A model generated the notes under the pieces. That model was not told the DNA's origin. It saw only the letters and a list, made by a program, of their open reading frames with translations, and made no database searches. Positions 21,045 to 33,600 of a stretch of DNA of 64,000 nt are shown piece by piece; within the stretch, counting starts at the first letter, position 1, and each line of letters begins with the position of its first letter. The stretch is from positions 493,593 to 557,592 of the forward strand of contig KB722739.1 of the NCBI GenBank assembly GCA_000349905.1, read 5' to 3'. The stretch comes from Volvariella volvacea V23. Its lineage: Eukaryota; Basidiomycota; Agaricomycetes; Agaricales; Pluteaceae. Made by a program: the position numbers and the translations under genes.

Positions 21045-23552
21045 ATGTTGCGGTCCACCCCTTCTCGACTGTCTTCCCAAACCGACGACCCGTATAGCAA
21101 TAGTCAGGACCACGATATCATCTTCGAGTCGCCTACCAACTCAGAGGATGGTCATTCAGACAGGGACGGTTCTGAGGATGAGGACGAGGATATCTCTCCA
21201 GGGCCAAGTCGACGTTCGACCCTCGGAACAGTCGCATTCTCTACACCCGTAACTCCAATTTCGACCACCCCTGCCCACACACACCTACACGGGCGTCCTT
21301 CGCTTGTCAAGCTTGCATCAAATAGTGTTATTCCAACCTCAGCGAAGCGGGGGTCGATGGTGGATTCGCGCGGGGATGGCATTGGAACTGCGGGTACTGG
21401 AGCTATTCGGTCAGCTGTCCTTTCGTCGGAACCGTTATCCTCAGCCTCGACTGCGACGCGAGCGGAAAATTCAAAGAACGATGAGAACAAGCAAAAGCAG
21501 TCATTGACAGAGAATCACAGCCAGAAACAATCAGGTTCTTCCCAACCTCGGAAGCAAGAACGCGATCGGTCGTCTGGTCTCTCAAAAGTCTTTGAGGTAT
21601 TGAACTCCAAGGTGGGCTGGAAATCCGTTCCGGGTAGTTAAACCTTACTAATTCCCGTTCTCACCGGAATTGGGGTGTTGATTGACATTAAGAGGTCAAA
21701 GAGGAGGAATGCATGGGAAGAGTGTGCACAGGTATGCAGAAATTTCGACGAAGAATTGTGTAATACCTGGAAGGAAGAGCTGGATAACCTCTTGATATTT
21801 GTAAGATCTGACTTTCTTTGTTCCTTTGATCTCCAGCTTGATACTCAACTCTTCTCATCCGTCAGGCTGGGCTTTTTTCAGCAATCGTGACTGCTTTCGC
21901 CATTGAATCCTATCAATGGCTTGATGAGGATCCTGAAGGACCTGAACTCACAAATGAACTGCTCTACTACATTGCTTCTGAACTTAGTAACTCAAGTCAA
22001 TCTCGCATCGCTCTTCCTCACAAGGACCCCTTTGTTCCTTCCCCTTACGCCGTCCGCATCAATGTCCTTTGGTTCCTCAGTCTCTCTCTCAGTCTCGCCG
22101 CAGCTTCATTAGGAATACTTTGCATGCAATGGCTACGCGAATATCGCAGAATGCTCCCCTACAAGTTTCGTGGCTCCGAAACCATCAGCATTCGCCAATT
22201 ACGCTATCAAGGACTCCTGGACTGGAAAGTCCCCGAAATTATTAGCGCACTACCTGTTCTATTACAGCTGGCGCTGATCGTTTTCTTCATTGGTCTGATC
22301 GACTTCTTATGGTCAATGTCGGCTGTAGCGTCCATTGCGGTTTCGATCGTCTTTGCGCTGTTGATTGGCTTCGTGCTCGTCACTTCGGTTATACCGACCA
22401 TCCAGTTATCCCCTGCGAGAAAGCACCGCAAGGTGCCCACCCAATGCCCATACCGATCTCCACAGGCGTGGTTTTTGCATTGCTCTATCCTCTGCATAGC
22501 CTGGATTGTTCACAAGCTCTCGGGGCGAGCTCCAATTCTGGCGGAAGCTATCAACGAACTCAATTGGGTCGAATACGACATCGTCAATATCATGTACGAC
22601 AGCAAAGTTGGCGTCGGACAAGAGTTGCCCGGATTCATTGAAGGATTCATTTGGATCGACGACAACTACTCCTTTGATAGGAAATACTTCCAGTATCTTT
22701 TGTCTTGTTTGGAGGATTTACCGACGGACAGGAACATGGCACTGCTGACACGCTTATACCAGGATCAACCCGAAGACCTTCTCTGCTTGGACGCTTTTGT
22801 AGGTGCATGCCAGAGCGGTGCGGGTGTTGGAACTGGAATTGATGAGAAGGTGCTGAAGGATGCGCTGTATTGCTGGTATCTAGCCAGGCACGAGAAAGAT
22901 TATCCGGAATTGCAGGAGAGGGTGTTGCAAATGCGGATGGGGGTAGTAGATGGTATCATGAAGGCGAATGCCCAAGTGCTCCCTCTTCCATTCTTTACAT
23001 TGGATGGATGCATTAAGGGTGTGGAAGACGGTAAGAGGCTCCAGTTTAGATGGCGTACAATGCATTTGATTCATATCTTTCTTAGCTTCTAGAGAGCGAT
23101 ACTTCAAATTCCTCTCCAAGTCGACGGACAAACCTTATACTCATGCTCTAAGTACGGAAGTCTGCATGATTATCCGCGGTGCGCTGCTAGACTCCTTTGA
23201 TCATGACCAAAGTAGTGGTTTGCCTCGCCGCCTGAAACCTATACCACCGCTCATTCGAACTATGATGAACTCTATACGAACCGGACGCAGCTGTAACGAC
23301 TGGATAGAGACAATGATGGATGTTATTTTTGCACAGGAAGAGATGCTCGGAGTATTCGCGAAGTCGAGGGTCGAATGCCAATTAGAGAATCCGCTGATCG
23401 ATGAATTGATTAATGGCATCAAGTCTATTCATTTGGAGATTGGGGCCATGATTTCGCTCTCTGAAGCTAGTATGGAGAAATGGAACGAACTGGTCAAATG
23501 TATCATGGGAATTCCAAAAAGCAGAAGGGGAACTTTGGACGACAGGCAATAA
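21045..23552 (+). CDS. DUF6535 multi-pass membrane protein
   Basis: Four exons (about 21045-21611, 21693-21800, 21866-23030, 23086-23552) give about 768 residues. Residues 1-189 are disordered, Ser-rich and acidic. The DUF6535 signature follows: NTWKEELDNLLIF joined across an intron to AGLFSAIVTAFAIESYQWL. Predicted membrane segments lie near 291-313, 349-372 and 377-402, with the typical GILCMQWLREYRR after the first. The C-terminal half is soluble and helical. The splice at 21800/21866 is fixed by the family signature. The third intron (23031-23085) is needed to pass the stop at 23092. The first intron is the least sure. The family is very common in Agaricomycetes and its function is unknown. 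The gene ends 28 bp from the end of the convergent methyltransferase gene. Confidence 0.85.
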
Positions 23553-23580
23553 CACCAAAGACATTCATTTGTACACATGC

Positions 23581-25488
23581 CTAAGAAGTTGTCTTCATGG
23601 ATGCTATAGTCTTCCTGCTGACATGACTCGCAAAACTTTCGAACAAAGCTCTGTCCTCTCCATACACCCAATCGATCTGTAGTTGCTGTATTCTCTGTAT
23701 CTGTTGCTTGACTCTCTGATATTCTCGGGGTAGTTGCATATGGTCATTGATGTGGATGGCACAAACCAGTTTGGGATGTGTTGTGAGATCTTGCATCGCA
23801 GTATCCCCAGCCATGCGCTGGCGTCTTGCACTCCGAGACCACGTATTCTGCGCTGCGGTAACGAGAAGGGTATTTTCATGGCCCTCGACGACATCAACAC
23901 CTTCCGTAGAGGAGATAATTTTGTGAATCAGGTCTATAATCTGACTAGTAGAACCGGATTCTGGTGCGCTTGGAAGGTCTTGTATCATGGAATTGCGAGG
24001 TGGAAGGACCTTAGCAAGGGTGGGGTTTGATATTCGAGCTATAGCCTAGATATATTTAGAAGGTACGCGTCATGCCGGAAACAGAATCAGCATACATCTG
24101 GTAAATGCACAGGGATAAATGACCAAGCAACTGCCCATCTCCGAGTTTGACCTTGCACAAACTCAGTGATGGCGTAATTGCTAATCTATGGAGCTGATGA
24201 GAAAGTAAGTAATAATAGCACAAAGGAGCCTACTGAATGCTGATGTAACTGGGAAATAATTTCTGACACAGAAGATAGCTTTCCGAGCATAGAGGTAAAC
24301 CACCTGCATATGAGGTTGATTAGATCAACACCAGAGTATGGGCTATTCGCGCACCGACACTGCGTCTTGAGGTTACTGCTTTCCTCGACCATACGCCCAA
24401 CAAAGTGTACTTCTCCGCCTTCTGTGATCATTTCGACCTCGGCTCCAGTACACGCCTAAAAGAGTATCAAAGACCCATCATCCATCTAAAAATATCCATC
24501 TAAAAATATGGACATATGGACATACTGCGCTAGGTGGTAGGTCCTTCGCCTTGGATGCTTGCAGTATTTCATCGCGGCTGGTATAGAAAGGCGGATTGCA
24601 CATCGTGAAGTCAAAGCTATACATTGTCAATACAAACCGGATAGTCATTGCCTTCATAAGTACCATTTGTGTTGCAACGGAGCAAGTATAGGTTCCTCAG
24701 GTCGTGCCTTCAGGACTTGAATGCGGGATTGCAGATTGTTCTTCCTCACATTCTCATTTGCGAAAGTCCAGGATTTTTCATCAAGTTCTAATAAAAGAAA
24801 TAAGCATCACCCAGCAGAGGTCAGATGTGATGACTGACCTGTTGCAACGAAGTCCCAGTTAGGATTCTGACCACATCCTAGTAGGGGATATATGGCTGAC
24901 GATCCGGTACCACTTTGACTCTATGCTTGAATCACTTTCACCTCAAAGTGGTATCGACTTACATATCCAGGACGCATATCCTGTGCTCTGGGATGCCATT
25001 TGCCTTGTCAGCTCGGACACATACATTTATAATGTCTTCCAGCCATAGGATGTAGTTAAGGCTGACCCGTTAACTCAGTTGTTGTGCTTTGATTGAGTAA
25101 ATGGGTATACCGATTGGGTACCTGCAACGTGCTGAGCTGAATGTCTGAAATCAGCGACGTTAGTAGACGTACAGGTGGACAAAGCCGATCGATTGGGATG
25201 TCGACTTGCAATCCAAAGTCACGAGATAGAAATGCTTGCGTCAGACATCTAAAGCTAGTTCTACGCCGCGAAAATTACGTGAAAAGAGTTATCATTAACC
25301 TTTGAGCGTTATCATCTTGGTAGTTTAGCGTCTTTCCCTTGCCAGAGGGGTGTGAGATCAAACTACACCAAAGTTGCTCTGACACAAGTCTCAACATTAA
25401 GAAAACCAACTCACTACTGCCTAAGCGGTGGATAAGCCGTAGCTAGCTCCTCGTAATTGGCGTGAGAGTAAGGATTCCTAGCGTGCAT
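23581..25488 (-). CDS. METTL16-type U6 snRNA m6A methyltransferase
   Basis: I can thread about twelve short exons into one 448-residue protein. The start [15 protein letters not shown] and YPPLR match the METTL16 N-terminus. Exon 2 has [10 protein letters not shown] and exon 3 has [17 protein letters not shown]. The SAM-binding loop [15 protein letters not shown] lies near 109-123 and the catalytic [11 protein letters not shown] near 178-188 (NPPF 184-187). [28 protein letters not shown] and [16 protein letters not shown] follow. METTL16/Mtl16 enzymes methylate the A of the ACAGA box of U6 snRNA in the nucleus using S-adenosylmethionine. The human C-terminal VCR domain is absent; the last exon (23581 to about 24045) is poorly conserved. 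The exon of about 23 nt near 25130 is the weak point. The start lies about 126 bp from the condensin stop codon. Confidence 0.88.
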
Positions 25489-25614
25489 GGGTTGTGATGG
25501 GAGGTGGTGACGCGTTATTTGCTCTTATTTGGCTGCGTGGGTGTGCATGAAAATATTCACCAGATACCCAAAAAATTATATAGATCACAAAAAGATGCTA
25601 CAAATATCTATCTA

Positions 25615-28600
25615 TTACTCGTCCTCGTCCGAGGCTTCCAGCAATAGTTCATCAACCTCATCTGAATCCCGGTCTGGTGGTTCCGGCGATGGTGCTTTCG
25701 CTATACGGGATGCTGGAGCGCGTTTCACCTCTTTCTTGGTGGTACGCGCACTCTGGCCTTTGCGTGATGTAGTCGTGCGTGCCTTTTCCTTCTTTTGTAC
25801 CGGTAGCGCCTTCACCTTGTTAGCCTTCTTGACGGGAGTTGGCGAAGCAGGCCTGCTGTCATCTGACTCCGCGTCGGGTTCAGGCGCTTCATCATTTTCC
25901 TCTTCGTCCTCAGGGACTAGGGTATGCTTCATGGGAGCAATTGCGGGCTTATGAGTACGATTCTTCTTTTTTACTCGAGCTGCAGACCCTGGCGTGTGCA
26001 CGCGTCTGTGTCAATAGCGAGCACGTTAGCAATCGGCTGAAGTCGTTAGGCAAGATGACTACGTACTTGACGCCTCTTCTCTTGCGTGGTGTGGCAACAG
26101 AGGGGCGCTGTTGTTGCACTTCCTCGTCGCTAAGATTTGGTTAGTCTGCTATCCAAACCTTATAACGGAAGGATTCACCTGTCTCGGACTTCGTCCTCTG
26201 CATCAGAGGTGAGGGGAGGTCCCTCGCCCTCCTCACTGCTTGCGTCCACTTGTTCCTCATCCTCATCCTCCTCATCTTTATCTTCGAGTTCAACCCTGCC
26301 TTTTCCTTTTGTTATAAGTTTGACAGCGGGAGAGGGTGCAGTGGAACGCCGAGTAAGTTTTGGCGTTGCTTCCCCTTCCGACTGGGATTCATTCCTTTCT
26401 CTACAATTGATAGTGAGACATTAGTCCTTGTGTGATGTCCAATCGCCTGGAGGGGGAAGGGCTTACCTCGCATTGCGTGGTGGCTCCTCACCTGCCTCAA
26501 ATTCTTCTGGGACGCCAACACCAATATATTCGTAAAGCTTTTGGATCTGCTCATTATACAATTGAAGGCGGTTTAATTTGGCAAGGTCTTCGCTATACGC
26601 CTTTTCAAAACGAGCTTGGAATTTCTTGAATAATTTGTCGAGAGTAACATTGTTGAACGGGCATTGCTTTTCGGACAATGAAATCTCATAAACGTCGGCG
26701 AAAGGAACGAAAGAGCCGCTACTTACCTCCTCGTGATGCTTCAGTAAGATTTCCAGTTTTAGCAGTGTACTGGAATCAATCCCAGGAGATAGCTGCAATT
26801 GCCCAAGAAATTGGCAAAGCGTCTTCTGTTCATCCTCTATGATGATTACAGTGATATGAGTATTAATCTGCAAAAATGGTAACGGGCTACGTACCAGTTT
26901 TCTCTGAATCATATAACGAAGCCAAGATATCGACAGTCAGATCAGCATGTGCGTCAAAGGCGTCCTGACGATTAGAACTGAGAGGACGAGTTTCAGCAAA
27001 AATCGTGCACGAATAAACAAAGTAAGTTCCTAACCCGCTTGCAACTTTCTGGGGGTTAGTCCAGTCTATCATCTGCAATCCCAGTTGATAGGGACTGATC
27101 ATCTTTTGATCTTCGTCCAACCCTTCATGTATCTTGCCAATGAGTTCAAGGGTAGGGAGGAACACCTAAGTTGCATCCACGGGGCACGAAAAAGGCTATT
27201 GAGATGCGAGTGTGCTTTGGATAAGGAAGGGATTCTTACAGCTTGCATTCGACTTTGGTTTGTGGGGGATGCATAGCAAAATACTGGGAAGAAATATGAA
27301 AGACATTGGCGTAATTCTTGGTTATCCGCGGTTGCTGGGTGGACATAATTCACGAGCAAGCTAGTCAATACCTGGTGAAAGATTAGTACCTATCGAGCTT
27401 GGACCTCTTCGAATGATCAACCTACCCTTGGGTCTTTGACTAGCCCAGTCAAAAGTAGTTTAGATAAGCCGATGCAAAGCCCAGCCTTGACGGTATTTGA
27501 TTCCGAATTCTCTAGGGTATGCAAGAGGAAGAGGATAATCCTTTCGGCCTACACACCGTTAATGCATGTCAAATCAAGAGTTGTAATACCACTCACCATT
27601 TCTTCTGAGCGGCCGAAGAAATCGTGTTCATACATAATGAGAAGGTCGAAGATCACCTTCAACACCTGCAATTGCAAATGCTCGGGTGCATTTTGAACTT
27701 GGTTGATGAAGAGTTGGAATGAGTTGAGAGCCATATTCTGTCCCGAACATGCGTTTTCAGCGCATATAGTTCGCGGTAAGGAGCGATATATGACCGACCT
27801 TAGCTATCAAGCAACATAGCCCCAAACTAATCAATCCTTTCTCTCGCATAGGCAATTCCTTGCGCTTAACAGCGGGTATAATCAAATCCGATAGGACCCC
27901 CTCTAGTGTCGAGTTATCTTCAAAGTTCTGCACAACACATCGCTCAGTAACGCGCAAACCGCCAGATACCCCTTTGGCAAGTGGGTTGGGATGGGCAAGA
28001 GTTAGGTTATGTCGTTATTCTGGCGGGGGCTAACCTGTCAAATCTGGCCCAACTTGCCGTGGGGGTTTATAGATCAAAAGAAGCCTACCCCGTTAACCCG
28101 TTCTAACATCCCGATGCAAAGTAGCAAGCACCTCATATCCGTTACATCTGCCTGGACTTTTTCGTCGTGTGTCATTGATTTCCGGTCCCTTGTGCGTTGT
28201 AGCGAGCCTTCTCTACGGAAGGTTGTTGCTGTCGTATCTGCCAGATTCAAGGAGGGTTGCTAAAGAAGTGCCAGGTGAGGGACAGGAGTCGACATAGCGA
28301 TATAAAAAGCTACTCACATTCATTGAGAAGTATTCGTCTTCCTTATCTCGAAGTTCAACCACGATTTCAACGACTATACGAATGAGATCCCTTTCTGAAG
28401 GCGTGATTTCCCTCATAACGTCCAAACATTTCTCAATTAATCCAGGGGGAAGTTCAGGATGGGCAAGCATATCACCTAGAAAAGAATAAGTTGAGTATAT
28501 GCGCTGTGCATTATTCAATGCGACCATAAAAAGACTTACGAACAACGGAGAAAACCTTTCGTCGCCCGATTTCATCACCATAATCTAGTTTGACTGCCAT

Positions 28601-30699
28601 TCTCAACAATTCGCTTAATACCACCTCTCTTTTAGCCAATTCCTCCTCCTTTTCATCGCTGTCCTCGTCGTCTACTGCTGTCTTAGTCATTTTAGCCTGT
28701 TCAAACTCCTGAAGCGCTTGAAGGAGGTCATTGTATGCCTGCTGTATGTAGAAGGCGAATGCAGTGACAACCGGGAATTGGGCGCCTTCCAAGTGAACAT
28801 AAGACTCTGCCAAAGGCTGATTTGAAGAGGTATTCTCATTCGTAGCGCCAGCACCATTTCCTGATAACGAATGTTCAACGAAGACTCGAGCCAATACAGC
28901 TGATTCCGGGGTTAGATGCTTCCAGTAGGTTTCTGTGAGAAAATTCAGTAACGACGAAAGGCAAGTGGAACCAATTTCCGAGATACGTACCGGAAAAGAG
29001 AAAAGTAGACAACAGCTCTGGGCGAGTGACGAATATCGAGAGGACGGCATCGACCGCAATAACCTCTCCAGGCCCAACCACGTCAAATAACCCAAGGACC
29101 TGTATCAGAGCTTTCATGATACCACCATCATCACCTTCCCAATCACCACCAGAGTTCAGTGACCTGTCGTCATTCTCTACTTTGACCTCTTCTTCTTTAA
29201 CGGTCTTCCCTGCGTCGTCTTCGTCTTTCACTTTCCCTCTCTTTTGACCACCGCTGTCAGCCGCCATGATGTCAAACCATCCGCCTATCATTTTGCCAGC
29301 TGCAAGTCGCACTCCAGGTTCTCTGTCTCCTAGGCCATTCTTAACGACTTGCTCGCGTTGATCCAATGTTAGCATTCGAGGGTGCTTAAGCTTTTGCTTC
29401 AGGACGACGGAATAGATCAGCTTTCGTATCACGGTGTCCGTGTCGCGTGTCCGTTTAAGTATTATATCAAGGGATCCTGGGGTGATGGGGACATTGAGAA
29501 GTGCTGCACGGCGAACATCACTGATGCTGGGTATAAGCTTGGAATTCAGCTAACGAAGTCCACTACACTTACGGGGACGGGTCATACTGCATAAGGTGCA
29601 AGAGAATCTCCAAGATAGTCATTTCTCCTTCCTGAACTTCGTCTGGGTCTTCACTCCCGACAAGCTTCGATAAAGCTATAGTAGCATGCGTACGGATGAG
29701 GGATTCCTTGTCGTTGATCCGATCTAGGATACTGGCCCGCAGAAGTTCGTATAAGTCTTCGCTGTTATCAGGAATAAAACAAAACACCAGCGTGAGCGAT
29801 GGAGTTCGAGGAAAGTCTCCACGACTAGCAGAAAGGAAACAAAACTGACTCAATCTCACCAAGGTGAGTGATCATTTCGGACACAAGATGCACACAACGG
29901 TATCGAATCGTCTTGTCCTTGGCGAGAAAGCCCTGAAGGAGCCATTTTACCAAGCGCGTTACAAATCTGGTAGCAAGGGTGTCCTCATCGTCGTCATCAC
30001 CCATAGTCTTGCCGTTTGCTTTTGCCCTTTCCCTATCAGAAGCAACTAACGAAGAGCAGCCAAAATCATGTCAGAATGACATTGAAGCATAGAAATATAG
30101 ATCCGGAAGAGCTCGTACCTCGGTCATTGAGATATTTAGCGTAACTGCTCACGAATTTGACCACCTTCTCTGCCCCAACCGTACCCTTCTTCATCACGAG
30201 CACCCTACTGACCATATCCATGAAGACGTCCGCAAATGCTTTCTCTCCGACCAGTTTTGACCTAGCATCACCCTCCCCGTCTTCGTCTCCACCCCCCCTT
30301 CCCCTTCCCTTGNNNNNNNNNNNNNNNNNNNNNNNNNNNNNNNNNNNNNNNNNNNNNNNNNNNNNNNNNNNNNNNNNNNNNNNNNNNNNNNNNNNNNNNN
30401 NNNNNNNNNNNNACTTTTTCCTTCACCTTGCTCGATTGTACATGCAGCTTGTACAACGCGACGCTATTCTTCCGGTGATTCGAAACAGAGGCCTGCGCTT
30501 GATCAAATACAGTAGCAATTGAGACATGAAGCGACGACATCAACTCGGATATGCCATCCGATCCTGGCGCGTTGACGCTAGGCGCCTCGTCTCTTATTCG
30601 TGCCTCGCTGTTGTCTTGGCCCGCGCCTTTGGCTGACTTTGCTTTGGTTCTAGAGTTTGACGCCTTTCTGTTGGTTTCAGTCTTCTCTTTACGTGCCAT
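25615..30699 (-). CDS. condensin complex subunit 3 (Cnd3/Cap-G/Ycg1)
   Basis: A HEAT-repeat protein of many exons. The start MARKEKTETNRK opens a basic N-terminus, followed by SLHVSIATVFDQAQ and then the 100-N gap. After the gap come GEKAFADVFMDMVSRVLVMKK, VKWLLQGFLAKDKTIRYRC, ASILDRINDKESLIRTHA and LGDREPGVRLAAGKMIGGW. The Cnd3 C-terminal domain has LIIPAVKRKELPMREKGL, TADNQELRQCLSYFFPVF and YQLGLQMIDW. The tail is acidic/basic (PEDEEENDE...LLLEASDEDE). Cap-G is the kleisin-bound HEAT subunit of condensin and compacts mitotic chromosomes. The gap (30313-30412) falls in a Lys/Gly-rich stretch after residue ~95, so some coding sequence may be missing. It is otherwise intact. The METTL16-type gene follows closely on the same strand. 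Confidence 0.9.
30313..30412. other. assembly gap (100 N) in the condensin gene
   Basis: Flanked by purine/pyrimidine-skewed, low-complexity coding sequence (GGGGAAG-type repeats), which may have stopped the assembly. Confidence 0.98.
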
Positions 30700-33600
30700 A
30701 ACTGGATTTGCTTGATGTCGTAGGTCGGCCTGACAAATCTGATGATGTTCGAGGTTCAACGAGGTCCGACTGGCCAGTAGTCAGCCACCCTGAGTATGAT
30801 ATGGAAGGGTTCCGCCCTGGAGCTTGTTGGGGTCTTCAGCTGGGAGGTGGGAGCGCAACACGCTAAGCGCGAAAGAGCAACGTACTCTTCTGTGGAGTCG
30901 AGAGGAACAACGGAGCGCGTTGTTTGCGCTTGTTGGCGCGCTTGCCATTAGCGCGTAAGGTCACGTTTGTCACAGCGGCGCCACACCAGTACTGTGTGGT
31001 ACTCTCACTACTCCCACTACCCCCAGCACCACCGCGACGTAGTATGTAGTACCCGCGAGTGGTGAGGACCTACCCAATTTACTCTACCCTGAATACCCTC
31101 AAGCTTTACGCAATGGACCGGGAGTCCTATTGCGGGGAGTCACATTAGCCTGAATTCTAAAATACTGACCTTTAGAGGTAGGGAATCCTCGTTTGTACTA
31201 ATCTGAGTTGCAACCCGGTATTTTTGCTCAAGCTGAACGGTTTCAAGCCCAGGTTACTATGAGTTCGGATCAGTTCTAGCTTGTACTCACCCGCTCGCCC
31301 TGTCATGCTCTCGTCCATCGGCGAACCATATCCCTCCCTGCCCGGCTCGCTTTTGGCATCCACAAGACCGTCAGCTCGCTCATTTCTTATCTGGCGAACT
31401 TGCGATTTCGACCCGGATCAGGTACACCTTGCTGTTTGCTCTCCACCCTGGGGCCTGGCTCCATACCCGCAAGATTTGTGCCAGCGCCCATGACGTACCA
31501 GAGCCCGAGTCGTTAGCATGTCGACGTCTGGTTGGTAAGAAGCAAAATCGGTGTCTCCTGCTTGTACCTTCCCCGAGGTTTATGACGTTTGGGCCTGGGC
31601 CCGACATTTAGCTTCCCCATAATTTCGGGTGACGCCATGGTGAGGAAATGCGACGGTCAGGTTATGTTCTCTCTAGTCACTTGGACGCATTTATTTTCAC
31701 CCCGTTGCGATAGCAAGGAACGCAGCACTAGCGTATGGATATCTGACGTCACCGATAGGTCGTGATACCTTGCATTACATTGTGGGATAATTATCCCGTA
31801 TATTGTTTTGACAACAGACCTCTATGGCTTAAGACGTACAAGGTGAGCGACATTGCTTCAACTGCTGTTACATAGTGGTGGCAGCAACCTAGTTTCTATC
31901 AGATTCCTTGAGTTGCTGTTGCACTCCTGTGTTAAATGCCAGAACGACACCAGGGACTCAGACCCAACTACGAGGAACAAGTCCAAGTCCAAGTATCGGG
32001 CCCACAAAGTGACTATGTTGTGTTGACAGAAGTCAATAGCTTTGCGGTTCAACGGGTACAAAGCAACCATATGGGGTTAGACTCTCATGTTTGCTTATGA
32101 CGTAGCCCTCGGGCTTCCCTGATGGCGTCGAATGGACAGCTTGCTACGACTATGACATCAGAGAGACAACGCCCATCCAGGTGGTTGTGAGTGTGGTGAC
32201 CAGTGCTCTTACTTTCTTGACCTTGATGGCGACATAGAGTAGTTATGTATACAATGCCGTCGGACACCGTGTCTTTGACTGAATACTCCTAGCTAGCCGC
32301 AACAGACCAACGTCTCCTGCATGTATCGACGTCGATCAAGTGAGGTCACTGGAATGGTTTACCCCGGATTCGACGTGTCTCTGTGAATCACTTGCAATAG
32401 CGAGGGACACGTACACCTCTGAGCGCTCCGGCTTACAACTGTGACGTCATTACCTCTTCGCGTCACTGGCGGATTAACTCATATGGAGGCCTCTACTGCA
32501 GGTACAGAGATAGGATTTGTGGTTCGATTTATCGGCGCATGCGGTTATCAACCCCGGTGAAAGCTCACCGCGGAATGACGATATCTGGAAATGACAACAT
32601 GACACCACTGGACGCAATTCCGCCCAACGGGTCTGCCTGCGGGCAATCACAAAATGTAGAGCGGGAAGTATCGAACTTTGATGCGAATGAAGCTGCGAAG
32701 CTGGAAGAAACCTCCCAGAAAGTAGGCGCGGGTACCAAATGCATGACGTCCCTAGTTGATTGCATTTTCAGGAAAACATACCCCTGGTTTGTTCCTTGTT
32801 ATGCTCGGTCCGGATTGTTATCCCCTAGGATGTGGGTTACTGTGCCTGATTATCGGAAGGCAAGTCCCTTTAATCGAACCAGTGCTTGAGAAAGTTCACA
32901 GCATATTTGGTGCCTCAACAGGTTTGTAGATTCGGGCGAGTCACTCACCGCTAATCATTCTCGGACGTTCGATGGCTCACTCCGACTTCGTGAACAATTT
33001 GGCTGGATCCTAGACAACTTAGGCCGCCTTCCTGATCATCACCTGCCTCAAGTTTGGTTTGGATAACCTCTGTCTGTCTCCCGACCCAACACACTGATGC
33101 AAACAATGCCCTATCCCCACTTGCTCTTGAATCACCCCTGGAGAAGTTCCCCTCCACCCGGTCACTGCGGCCACGAGCACGGGGTGTTTCCTTTATCTGC
33201 TCGATTAGGACGAAGCATTCTAATGACCTATTGAAGGTACCTTGAGGGGAAGCCCTGCACGGTGTGGTGCTTACTCGTTGGGACATAGTACTCCCGAGTT
33301 CTCAGAATCCCCTCGTTCAGGAGCGAAACATGCTGCACAGCGCGTTTTCTGACAATTACCTCGCCCTTTGCATGCTGTAGAATGACGAGTACAAGGTGTC
33401 AATCAGGCATAGTTCTCGACGCGGCGAGCATCTTCCTAACCCCAAAGGTCAACCCCAGAGTTAGTCCGAACTCGCCGTTGCTATTGCAGGGCAGTATGCA
33501 GTAGCACATCTGCCCAGTACCCTACCAATACCCCCAGAGAAGTCCATGTCGGAAATGAACGGACCCCACTCTTCACTGTGAAGCCAATTTGTAGTACCTG

